Shown here: in pieces, positions 22,768 to 31,668 of the stretch
Numbering within the stretch: the stretch's first letter is position 1
Layout of the letters: each line of letters begins with the position of its first letter
From: Reticulitermes lucifugus
Taxonomy: Eukaryota; Arthropoda; Insecta; Blattodea; Rhinotermitidae
Direction: 5' to 3'
NCBI GenBank assembly: GCA_026260175.1
Contig: JAKCWW010002205.1
Location: 6,408-54,324, forward strand
DNA: 47,917 bases
Translations under genes and position numbers: made by a program
The notes under the pieces: model-generated
Databases searched by the model: none
What the model was told of the DNA's origin: nothing
The model's input: the letters and a program-made list of their open reading frames with translations, nothing else

Positions 22768-23218
22768 TAAAGTCTCGGCGAACTTCAAGTGTAAAACTCT
22801 TCCATTTTCTAGTTGCGATTGCAAAATTGCGAAAAGCGACTATCGATTTCGTCATGTCTGACCGTCCGTCAGTCTGTCCGCATGGAATTTCTCGGCTCCC
22901 ACTAGATGAATTTTCATGAACTTTGATATTTGAGTATTTTTCTAAGATATTTCGAGAAAATTCAAGTTTCATTACAATCTGACAATAATAACGGGGAATT
23001 TACATGAAAACATACGTAAGTTTTATTTTGCTAGCGACATAATTTTGCCATAAAAGCATTTTTATTCAACACTCTATATTTTTATATAGTTTACAGTGTC
23101 GTGTATACAACAACACACACAGAATCCATTGTCGTGTTTCCTCTGCTACAATGGTTACGTGAAAGCGCCACAATGTTATGTTATACGTGCATTGCCTATC
23201 TTGTTTTCACAAAGGTTG
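22768..23218 (-). repeat. Repeat family F, copy 2
   Basis: Second copy of the element at 18962-19530, same orientation, about 3.8 kb apart. The block around 22919-22975 (TTTGATATTTGAGTATTTTT, CGAGAAAATTCAAGTTTCAT) is nearly unchanged. This copy has an extra GTCCGTCAGTCTGTCC segment near 22864 and lacks about 120 bp of the right half seen in copy 1. Minus-strand frames in it (22742-22972) are repeat-derived. Confidence 0.75.
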
Positions 23219-23239
23219 TTTATGTGTGCCACATAATTC

Positions 23240-23617
23240 TTGCAATAAGAAATTATGATCTGCCTATACGTCATGCACCGACTGCTCTTGCTGATGGGAG
23301 CACACTGTGGCCTCTGTGAAGTACGAACTGAATCTTTATCTGCAGTGCAAGATAGATTCATTTTAGTCTTCAAAGATGTGGTTCCGTAATGCAGGAATTA
23401 AAACAAATTTCTCTATGCCAGTTTGATTAAAGACCCCCGAGCTATTGCCAACGTCTGACCACTCACCATTTCTTTTCCAGTTCTGTGTTTATATGGTAGT
23501 GAATGGGTGAAGAAAAGGAGACCTTTAAAAGTTCTTCACTTAAACAGTGACACAAAAATGTTTTATCTGTTCTCTTTTTTTACTGCACTATCAGTCAAGT
23601 TCTTTTGTTCTTCGCTT
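23240..23617. other. Unassigned intergenic DNA
   Basis: No recognised gene or repeat. Confidence 0.35.
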
Positions 23618-23623
23618 GTAATA

Positions 23624-23893
23624 TTTTTTTTTGTGGAGAAGGGCCACGCAGCAGAGCTATGGACGCACCGCAGCTTAGTATGCAACACTTGTGATGAAGA
23701 TAATCAGTTTTTTTTTCCAAGTAATGGAACACCGGTGGAATGAAATTGACATGGGAAAATCGAAGTACTCGAGGAAAAACCTGTCCTAGTACCACTTCTC
23801 CCACCACAAATTACATGTACACTGGCCCGGGATCGAACCCGGGCCTCCGCGGTGAGAGGCCGGCGACTAACCGCCTGAGCCATAGGCACGGCC
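23624..23893 (-). mobile_element. SINE-C, full length, inverted
   Basis: On the minus strand: GGCCGTGCCTATGGCTCAGG, CGGTTAGTCGCCGG, B box GGGTTCGATCCCGGG, body CTAGTACCACTT in reverse, and the end CTGCTGCGTGGCCCTTC followed by poly-A (poly-T on the plus strand at 23624-23632). It matches the 16.9-kb copy throughout and has a better preserved head. A possible short target duplication GTAATA occurs at 23618-23623 and 23894-23899. The frames 23595-23807 and 23704-23925 are SINE translations. Confidence 0.88.
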
Positions 23894-23899
23894 GTAATA

Positions 23900-24372
23900 G
23901 TACGTTGACTGGCGGCAAGCCACACTCAGCCATCATTTAGTTTCCTTAAGCTGGCTAAAGCAATACGGCTTGTGACTTACAGGACTTACTTATAGGTGCT
24001 AAGCTCGAGTATCGGCCGAATACCAACTACCCTAATTGATGTTTTCATGGTTTTTCTGAGTCCATCCAGACGAACAGTGAGAAGGTGCTTTGAAATAAGC
24101 CACGACAGCTTCCTCCGCAATCTTTTTGATTTCACCGAAATTAATTATCTGTCTCAAAATCATTCAATAAGTAACCGCTGCAACTGAAATAGCGTCGTTA
24201 ATATATCAACTTTACACACGCGTTTATTCCTTTTCAGATCCCTGTTACAATAACGTTACGTATAAGTACACAAGAGACGCCTTCCTCCAAAACGTCCATA
24301 CCGTCTCTGGGGCCCAAACAGCCTCCTATTCAGCAGACAATGGGGGCTCTTTATCCAGAGGTAAAGTGATCG
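23900..24372. other. Unassigned intergenic DNA
   Basis: No recognised gene or repeat before the SINE-A head. Confidence 0.35.
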
Positions 24373-24617
24373 GGCCCGATCCCATTGGCCACGCGGTGTA
24401 AGGCGTGGGTCTACGGCCGCTTGCTTGCTGGGGTTTCCGGTTCGAATCCCGCCAGGGACATGCATGTCTGTCTCTTGAGAGTGTTGTGTGTTGTCGGGTA
24501 GAGGTCTGTGCGACGGGCCGATCACTCATCTAGAGGAGTCCTACCGAGTGTGGTGTGTCTAATTGTGATCGAGAAACCTCATAGCGGAGGCCTAGGCCCA
24601 TAAGGCTGTCGAGCTAC
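24373..24617 (+). mobile_element. SINE-A, full length
   Basis: Head CCCGATCCCATTGGCCACGC, B box GGTTCGAATCCCGCC, body GGACATGCATGTCTGTCTCT, GTCGGGTAGAGGTCTGTGCG and the 3' end AGGCTGTCGAGCTACG. Same length as the copy at 3229. The element is followed after about eight bases by a SINE-G fragment, so two SINEs are joined here. The minus-strand frames at 24256-24525 and 24326-24529 are translations of it. Confidence 0.9.
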
Positions 24618-24625
24618 GCGAAAAT

Positions 24626-24702
24626 AAGTGACCAGGACGTGAAGCTGACCACTTACCTCCACCTGGTGTCGAGGTTAAGAATGCTTGGAGCTATACCTCT
24701 TC
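24626..24702 (+). mobile_element. SINE-G 3' fragment
   Basis: CTTACCTCCACCTGGTGTCG followed by AGGTTAAGAATGCTTGGAGC and TATACCTC is the 3' part of SINE-G. It is in the opposite orientation to the other five copies. The head is missing; its place is taken by the SINE-A at 24373-24617. Confidence 0.7.
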
Positions 24703-24705
24703 TCT

Positions 24706-25205
24706 GAAATATGCTTTCCTAGCGCACACAGAGATGATTTTTCCTTTACTGCTATATTTTTTGGAACCGGATTTAAGATTCTTATCCCTTCTATGGTGTA
24801 TTTTCTGTTTATGAAGATCGTGACAAGAGGCATATTTTTTTAATACGCGGGGACATTGTTTAACCGATCGTTGGAAATAACGAATGTGTGCTTGTAGTTG
24901 CAGCATTACTTGTGAGATGGCGTCAAGTGCTTCCGTTCGCGTTGGCCGCATTCGGCGAAGGGCGTGCGTGGCAGAACGACGGTGCTGCTGTACGTTTAAA
25001 AGGAACTTAGGTATCATTTTGGAATACATGTTTTATGGGGTGATTTTCTTACTCCTTTGTTCATTTCTATTCATTTTATATTAATTTTAGCACTTTAGAA
25101 TTAATAAAATCTTCTCAGTACCCCTCTAAACGTTCTGTAAAGCATAACTCACTCTCGTCAGTTACTTGTCGCCCCTCACAGCGACATTGATGAAAATGCA
25201 AGAGT
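24706..25205. other. Unassigned intergenic DNA
   Basis: A 112-codon minus-strand frame (24691-25029) has no recognisable domain and overlaps another frame on the plus strand; not supported as a gene. Confidence 0.35.
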
Positions 25206-25210
25206 CCTAG

Positions 25211-25345
25211 GATGTTCCTGTTGTTACGAGGAGTGTTAATGTCTTCATCTTCAAGGTGAGGCTTAACCCTGAAGATGAAGTCACTGCTGTCCTTCGAAAC
25301 ACTGGGAATACTCGCCCAACCACAGGCCGTAACATCACAAAAGAT
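25211..25345 (+). mobile_element. Penelope-like family H foldback with hammerhead-like hairpin
   Basis: The plus strand carries CTGAAGA (25269-25275), an extra T, GAAG and CTTC flanking a loop, then GAAAC, then ACTGGGAATACTCGCCCAAC, CACAGGCCGTAACATC. This is the family-H pattern also found at 31560, 43090 and 46583. A second, shorter copy in reverse orientation precedes it (25211-25253): CTTCATCTTCA pairs exactly with TGAAGATGAAG (25270-25280), and GATGTTCCTGTTGTTACGAG is a deleted version of the reverse complement of the right part. The element is thus a head-to-head inverted dimer. Confidence 0.65.
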
Positions 25346-26560
25346 TTAAATCTTTATGTGCTGCGTCTTAAATACTTCCAACACCTGCACAAGTTTCTAA
25401 TTTATAAGATTATGTATGAAGTTTAGTTTTATGTGGAAGAATTGTGTATGTGTCGTTTAACATGACGGAAATTTTTCTACAAAACATTCGCATTTTATAC
25501 AAGATAATATAATTATTTTGTAAATCCAAATTAATGTAATGCAAAATAGAAAAATTTACAGCCTAGAAATTGAGGTCACCGTGTTTGCTGATATTCAAGA
25601 CTGACAAGTTTATGTCGTTATCTTCCAAAGAGTCCCAAACTGTCCGTAAGCAGACAAATCTTGTACATACAGATAGGAGGCTTTCCACCATCAGCGTAGA
25701 ACCTCAGTTAAATTTACGGGTAGCAGTTGCAGGCATATTAGCTCTTGTTTTAACAAATATGACATATTGCCTTTGTAAGCCTCTTTTAGATCGCTGTTCT
25801 GCTGCATATTTTACAGCCATATATAGAAAGTTTAATAAGTTTTGGTTTTAAGTTTTTTTATAGTTTCGTTGTTATTCCTTGTTGTCAATTCAAGCATACG
25901 TAACTCGCTGCGCCCGCCAGGGGATTTGATGCAAGGTGTTGACCTTTGCTGTGGCTCTGTGTGTACCTAGGCTCTGAAATGACGTTGACAGTAATATTAT
26001 TGTACTTAGGACGCAATATGTGGATACAGAAGCAAATGAAACGAGGTTATGTTAGATAAAGTAAGTCCGTCAGAAAATATATCAAGATCTCAGATGCCTT
26101 CTAGCTTTCAGAGCCATAAAAAGTTCTAATAAAAGAAAGTAGTCCGAACATGAAACGGCCAGAATAAAACAGAAACGTTTTTAACATTTCTTGTTGGATA
26201 CGAATCTATTCTATAACTTCAATGACAGTGAAATTACAACAGATGAAATTGTGAGATAAATTCTAAGTTAAATGGCCTTTTAAGTGTAAATCCATGGCTA
26301 GGGAGTGTAACGCATGTGTAATGTATACTAGGTTTAGAATGCAGTAAGAGTGCTGAGTCAGGCTCTTAAGCATTGGAAGCAGATGAATAAATCGGAAAAC
26401 ACAGGACCGGATGGGAAATTGGTGTAAAAGGGGCTTAGGTGTAGAAAGTACATATGTTTGATGCAGAGATTCGATTTCGAAAACCGCTTCGAAGTTTTGA
26501 CACCAAAATAATATGAATTTATTCTATGTAATTTCTGCAACTGTAGATTCTTCTCAAGAA
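25346..26560. other. Unassigned intergenic DNA
   Basis: The frame at 25570-25851 has no ATG at its start (TTG) and no recognised motif. No other feature seen. Confidence 0.4.
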
Positions 26561-26580
26561 TGGAATTAGCAAACATTACC

Positions 26581-27107
26581 GGAAGCTTTTGTGCAAACAT
26601 TACCGGAATCTTTTATGCAAACAATACCGGAAGCTTTTGTGTAAACAATACCGGAAGATTTTGTGAAAATAATATCGGAAGCTTTTGTGCAAGCAATACC
26701 GGAAGCTTTTGTGCAAAAAATACCGGAAGCTTGTGTGCAAACAATACCAGAAGCTTGTGTCAAACAATACCGGAAGCTTTTGCGCAAATAATACCGGAAG
26801 CTTTTGTGCAAACAATACCGGAAGCTTTTGTGCAAACAATACCGGAAGTTTGTGAGCAAACGATACCGGAAACTTTTGTGCAAACAATACCGGAAGATTT
26901 CGTGCAAACAATACCGGAAGCTTTTGTGAAAATAATATCGGAAGCTTTTGTGCAAGCAATACCGGAAGCTTTTGTGCAAATAATACCGGAAGCTTTTGTG
27001 CAAATAATACCAGAAACTTTTCTGCAAACAATACAGGAAAGTTTTGTGCAAATAATAACGGAAGCTTTTGTGCAAACAATACCAGAAGCTTTTCTGCAAA
27101 GATATTG
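26581..27107 (+). repeat. Minisatellite, 22 units of 24 bp
   Basis: Consensus unit GGAAGCTTTTGTGCAAACAA plus TACC. Units begin at 26581 and follow every 24 bp up to 27084, except the unit at 26749, which is 23 bp. A degenerate 20-bp partial unit precedes the array (26561-26580). The period is a multiple of three and the unit lacks stops in several frames, so long open frames arise on both strands (26560-27156 plus, 26566-27141 and 26600-27169 minus). The plus frame encodes an eight-residue repeat, GSFCANNT before the 23-bp unit and TIPEAFVQ after it. Open frames on both strands point to a composition effect, not a protein. Variant units recur about 239 bp apart, indicating an internal duplication. 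Confidence 0.97.
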
Positions 27108-27114
27108 TCAGATT

Positions 27115-27884
27115 TGTAGCATCTGTGAACGCAGTTTCCACTCAAATTTTGTTTAACAAACAATGACATGCTTTAGTTCAAAATAAGATGAGTTCAACTA
27201 TTTCTAAACCGTGCGCAATTTTGTTGAAATTTTGTTTGCTAATCAAGCCGAACATTTTCGTGCAGAAGTAATACACACCCACTTACTCGTTGCGCATATG
27301 AACGTTTTAAACACATTTGCACATTGTACACAATTTTGATTTATCCCCCCAAGTTATTCTATAAAATGGAGGTGCATCCTTCTTGCACCAAATCCTTCAA
27401 TTGTTGAGAGCAAGATTGCTTTTATTGGTGTCACAATACGAGTATTCAATGTAAAAATAATCAAATAAGAAGGTCATGGAATGAGACCCTATACAGTGAC
27501 AATAGAAAAAATTTGTATTATCATTATGTATATTGACTGCTTTGAATTTTTAAACATGTGAAAGAGGAAGTTTTCCTACATGCAAGAACATCGATCATTG
27601 TCAGCAGTCATTTGGATTACATGTTGTGTCGTTAGCATGGAATTAATACTTCCTATTTTATGTTCATTATCGTTTAATGCTTTAGGGTGGCTGTGACAGA
27701 CTCAATTCGTGCTTATCACTTGGATTTGTTAACGATATCAAATGATTGTTAAGCGTCGTACGGAAGGAACTGCCATGCTGCACACTTATAAAGATTCTAT
27801 AGAGAAGGCAGGAAAACATAAACGATTTGATTGTATTTATTTTTTGTTTATTTAACTATGTTGTCGATAGTTCAGACTATATGG
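27115..27884. other. Unassigned AT-rich intergenic DNA
   Basis: No recognised gene or repeat. Confidence 0.4.
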
Positions 27885-28125
27885 CTTTGATGTATTAGAC
27901 GGCTAGTCGCCGGCCTGTCGCCTGGGAGACCTGTGTTGAATCCCTTGTAAAGTCCTTGTCGGATTTGTTTTGAACAAATTGGCACTGGGACGGGTTTTCC
28001 TCCGAGTACTTCTTATTTTCTCTTTCATCATTATTCCATCAATGCTTCATACTCGTTTATTCATCCATCCCAGACGCTATATCATCCATCCCCGAAGCTA
28101 TATCATCTCCGCAATTGACAGCGTC
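27885..28125 (+). mobile_element. SINE-C, old diverged copy
   Basis: ACGGCTAGTCGCCGGCCTGT and GTGTTGAATCCC match the head of SINE-C, then GGCACTGGGACGGGTTTTCC and TCCGAGTACTTC match the body. The B box has lost its C (GTTGAATCC). The 3' part is degenerate and includes a doubled ATCATCCATCCC(C/A)GA(A/C)GCTAT block around 28060-28105. No target duplication found. Confidence 0.7.
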
Positions 28126-28424
28126 CTTATGTATAAGTAGCACACTTAAAAATTGTATAGCGTTGGGGGACCAAGTGATTGGCACATGAGAAATTGTAAA
28201 TTTTATGGAAGGAAATGCTAAGGAGTAATCTGGCTTTCACTGGAAGGACCGTGTAAAACCACGACAAATCCCAATCAGCATATATGGTTTTCGGGTAAGG
28301 ACTAACACACGAGACTTTCGGAGCACAAATAGGAGTGTTACCTACTAGATCTGACATTTAGCTTACGTAATCTATTAGAAAACGTTTTCTGATATCATTA
28401 GAAATTTTTGTAATGGGATAATAA
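28126..28424. other. Unassigned intergenic DNA
   Basis: No recognised gene or repeat. Confidence 0.35.
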
Positions 28425-28864
28425 ACATTTTGGGGAAAGGCGTAGGACATTACCTGTGATCTGTGGAAATTAACTTTTAGACAAATTTAAAGCTATAAAA
28501 TAAGCACAGTCTAAGAAATAAATTCTTGGAGAATTTCCGGAATGCCATAAAATACGTGTGTTTTTAGTGGACGAATTAAAAAGTAGCTCGACTTTCAAAT
28601 AAACAAAGTGTGTATCTATCGATTTGCGACACGGATTTTTTTTTACATTTTGGGGAAAGGCGTAGGACATTACCTGTGATCTGTGGAAATTAACTTTTAG
28701 AAAAATTTAAAGCTCTAAAATAAGCACAGTCTAAGAAATAAGTTCTTGGAGAATTTCCGGAATGCCATAAAATACGTGTGTTTTTAGTGGACGAATTAAA
28801 AATTAGCTCGACTTTCAAATGAACAAAGTGTGTATCTATCGATTTGCGACACGGATTTTCTTTT
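28425..28864 (+). repeat. Tandem duplication of a 220-bp segment
   Basis: Copy one is 28425-28644, copy two 28645-28864, joined without spacer. I count six differences (for example GACAAA/GAAAAA, GCTATA/GCTCTA, AAATAAAC/AAATGAAC), so about 97% identity. Both copies start ACATTTTGGGGAAAGGCGTA and end in ACGGATTTT plus a T-rich run. No known repeat family or gene is recognisable inside; it looks like a recent local duplication or, less likely, an assembly artefact. Confidence 0.95.
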
Positions 28865-28951
28865 ACAAGTTAGAGTTTCAGAGGTTTCTGACATACTACA
28901 GAAAATATGATAAATTATTCTACGGAGGCATAGACGTTACGTCGTGGTATG

Positions 28952-29266
28952 TCACATGCAACTCGTGGATTTAGATAAAGTTACTGGTCTACTCTCATGT
29001 GCCAAAGTTCCGTGTATATATATGTTAATTGCGTGGTTAATTCTGAATAAATGTTGTGTGTACGTATGCCTATAATCAGCAGTAATATCATTCAAATTAT
29101 AAATTAGTTTTTTTCCATCTTGATCAATTTTAAGGTCTTGCGATATGTATCCTGCAACTGACCTCAAGAACTTCAACTCCCATCTTTCAGTTCTTCTTTC
29201 GTGTTGCTTCGTCACAAAAGTCCAATTCTCCCAGCTATATAAGAACTCTGGTACCACCATTATCAC
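28952..29266 (-). pseudogene. LINE reverse-transcriptase C-terminal remnant
   Basis: The minus-strand frame (104 residues) contains, from residue 12, WENWTFVTKQHERR and from residue 32 KFLRSVAGY, followed after some 35 residues by TYTQHLFRINHAIN. This is the order of the segment after the reverse-transcriptase domain of insect non-LTR retrotransposons (pattern S-E-x-W-T, R-R, MKFLRS-AGY, W-x-x-H-x-x-RM). Only this tail is left; the polymerase motifs with the YADD box, the endonuclease and any 3' end are absent. The frame is open for about 80 codons, so the copy is moderately old. It is a transposon remnant and not a host gene. Confidence 0.75.
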
Positions 29267-29269
29267 ATG

Positions 29270-30540
29270 TAATTTTAGTAATGTTTCCTTATTACTTGTT
29301 TCGAATGCACGTAGAATTGTTCCGCATATTAGTTACATTGTAACATTTGTAGTAATTCATATACATCTATAGTATTTATAAGAGTATGTGATAGCTAGAA
29401 CCAAAAAATGAAACCCTTTAATATGTCTAATTACGCACTTTATTACTGTTATTAAATGTTTTTTTTGCGTTCTCAATTCCTGTAAATATCGTAACTTTTT
29501 TTTAATAGTTGTAATTTTAAAGTTTCTTCCTTACAAATTATATTTATAGTTATTATTCCCGCTGAAGGTCATCATCTGTTTCAGTAATTATTATCTGATT
29601 GTCAGTAAGCAGAATGGTATCAGGTATCTCCTAATATCCTAAATTGTTTCCTTAGTACATCCCTCCTATTTCTGTATATCTTCCGGGACAATTTGTTTTC
29701 AAATCAAGTAATTTATTATCTTCTCTGAAACCAAGAGACCACGTTCCAGACGTACACATCTCCACACTTACGTACACACAGAAACACACATAAAAAGGTA
29801 ATGTATATAGAGTTGAATGCTTTACGCGTGCTAATGTTTGTGTTGCTACAGCGAAGCAATCTAGATTTCATTTCAGAGCTATAAGCCTACTTCTGCTGAC
29901 AGCAGTGTATTCTTGTCAGTCGCGAACTCTTCATCCATGGGCTATAAAATGGGCCAGTATCTGCGACTGATCATGTGTGTGTCTGTACATTGTTTGATGG
30001 AGAGGTTAATCCTTCTTATACCACGATCACTCGTTCTCACAGGACGGCCCAGCAACTCTGTGTGGCAGGCAGACTGATCAGTATTTCACATTTCAACCGT
30101 ATGTAGAGAAGGAGTTTCATGTAACAGAAGCTAGTAGTCGCACAGCTACTCAAATTCCCTGCATTTTAACGGCCGTATTCGTAAGGGTCCTCGAATACAT
30201 CCTGTCGTGTGTCATATGGAAGAGGCCACATCCTAAAACCGTTTTTCCTTTGGTTCTTTTTCTAATATCTCACCTATTCTATCAACTATGTGTACCATGT
30301 AGTCAGTATCCTTCTGATTTCCTGAATAGCAAGTATTCTATACCCCCCTCGTCTCATTTTTCATCTCCCCCATGTGTTCTACCTGCCTAGTTGTGTCATT
30401 CATGGATTTAATTATAATACCACGTCACGTTACAGATCTGACAAAACGTTTATTTTCCTATATCTGCAATTCGCATCATACAGGTATTTATGCGCATTTA
30501 TAATCACTATGTCGAAATTTCAGGAGTTAATGTAGCATCT
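29270..30540. other. Unassigned intergenic DNA
   Basis: No recognised gene or repeat. Confidence 0.4.
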
Positions 30541-30778
30541 TTAACCATTTAACAACGAAACGCAATCCATTATATTTAAAGACCCAGTGCCTAGCGCGCA
30601 GTAAACACTTGTTTCTTCGGTTATAAAAACCAGTCGTTCAGTCTTGTATATGGAAAATGTCGATGATTTTTTCTGAGATGCATAAAAAACATATAAATAC
30701 TCTGTGGGCAGAATGTAGAATTTTTTAATGTTAAGACAAGTGGTACGTACACTAACCGCTAGGCTTTAAAATGTTAAT
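30541..30778 (+). repeat. Repeat family E, copy with best preserved ends
   Basis: TTAACCATTTAAC at the left and GCTTTAAAATGTTAA at the right are inverted copies of one another with mismatches. The inside aligns with the 20.2- and 41.9-kb copies: TTATATTTAAAG, GCAGTAAACACTT, GGTTATAAAAACCAGTC, ACATATAAATACTCTGTGGG, CAGAATGTAGAATTTTT, GGTACGTACACTAACCGCTA. Length about 238 bp. The minus-strand frame 30752-30979 begins in it. Confidence 0.72.
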
Positions 30779-31120
30779 TGCTGGCTGCTCCTTGAAATTA
30801 AAGTGTAATTTGTTTATTGTATTTTGAACGTGTACAAATAGAAATGAGGCGTGTAATGTCCTCCGGGCACCGCAAACTCTCCCGTGATGATCAGAGGAAT
30901 GTAATAATGGAGCCTGATGCAAAATATGATTTGCCATAGTAAAGTTGTCAAATTTATTATCTTTTTCGAAAACCTTCAAATGCGAAGCATATTATATGCT
31001 TACATTGTTCTTTTAATAGTGTGCACAACAAGCAGGTTAAAATTTCCCATCGCTGTAGAATTCTTTACTTGTGCACTGTTAAGCGAGCACTAAAAAGCTA
31101 TTGGATTCGCAGGCATTTCA
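30779..31120. other. Unassigned intergenic DNA
   Basis: No recognised gene or repeat. Confidence 0.35.
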
Positions 31121-31122
31121 TT

Positions 31123-31214
31123 GGACTCGACTCGGTTGTTGTGTATCCCCCTCCCCCCTTCCAACTCTAAGAGTCCGACTCGACTCGATTCTACTCGACT
31201 CGACTCTGTTGTTG
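31123..31214 (+). repeat. GACTC pentanucleotide blocks
   Basis: GACTCGACTCGGTTGTTG at 31123-31140 and GACTCGACTCTGTTGTTG near 31197-31214 form an 18-bp direct repeat with one difference; further CGACTCGACTCGATTCTACT lies just before the second. C-rich tract CCCCCTCCCCCC in between. Confidence 0.8.
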
Positions 31215-31299
31215 ATTACGCACTCTCATGTGCGGCAGGACTCAGTAGAAGATAAATTATACTTACACAGCTTCCATCATAAAGGGAAAACAAAGCTTA

Positions 31300-31372
31300 C
31301 ATTCTGCTCCGAGGAAGATTCGAACCGTTGATCTTTGGTTCTGAGTGTGCAACATCGTTCACCTGACAATAT
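31300..31372 (-). mobile_element. tRNA-like SINE head (fourth family)
   Basis: The minus strand has a perfect B box in AACGGTTCGAATCTTCC, preceded by GGTGAACGATGTTGCACACT and CAGAACCAAAGATC, in the spacing of a tRNA head. It does not align with families A, C or G. There is no second copy in the window to define the body, and an intact tRNA cloverleaf could not be drawn, so it is called a SINE head and not a tRNA gene. Confidence 0.5.
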
Positions 31373-31547
31373 TTTTAGCCATATGAATAGGTCAAATGTA
31401 GAACCAAGACGTATTGCCTTATTCCAGTCTAATGGCAGTGCAGTTTTTAGTGCTGGATTGGGGATGGAGGGTTGCTGTATGGGGTGGCAACCCACGCTCA
31501 TATGACAGTAACGCATAATAAATAATTTTGTTAGGTCTTAAAGAACA

Positions 31548-31668
31548 CAGCTTTGAGGTCTTCACCGCGGTGTGATCGAGGATTCCGGGCTTCTGGGATG
31601 TAAATGCGTCGCTGAGTAAGTGCTTCCAAATTTTGCGAAGAAACATGGCACCTTCATCTTCAAGTGCT
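31548..31668 (-). mobile_element. Penelope-like family H copy, diverged
   Basis: On the minus strand: GCACTTGAAGATGAAGGTGC, CATGTTTCTTCGCAAAAT, then CATCCCAGAAGCCCGGAATC. The box reads TTGAAGA and GCAAA in place of CTGAAGA and GAAA, so the hairpin core is decayed. The alignment with the 43-kb copy is clear (GAAGATGAAGGCGGCATGTT, TCTTCGAAAC). A minus-strand frame (31419-31646) is its translation. Confidence 0.6.

Noticed and set aside
24256..24529. Minus-strand frames resembling commonly annotated short insect proteins
   Set aside because: They are translations of SINE-A; the same applies to the frames at 38493-38769, and to those of SINE-C at 16844-17029 and 23595-23925.
26581..27107. CRISPR-like array
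   Set aside because: Units are contiguous with no spacers, and the DNA is eukaryotic in character.
26560..27169. Three long open frames (189-198 codons) as a repeat protein
   Set aside because: The frames are on both strands of a 24-bp minisatellite and follow from the period being a multiple of three. No flanking non-repeat coding sequence or splice context was seen.
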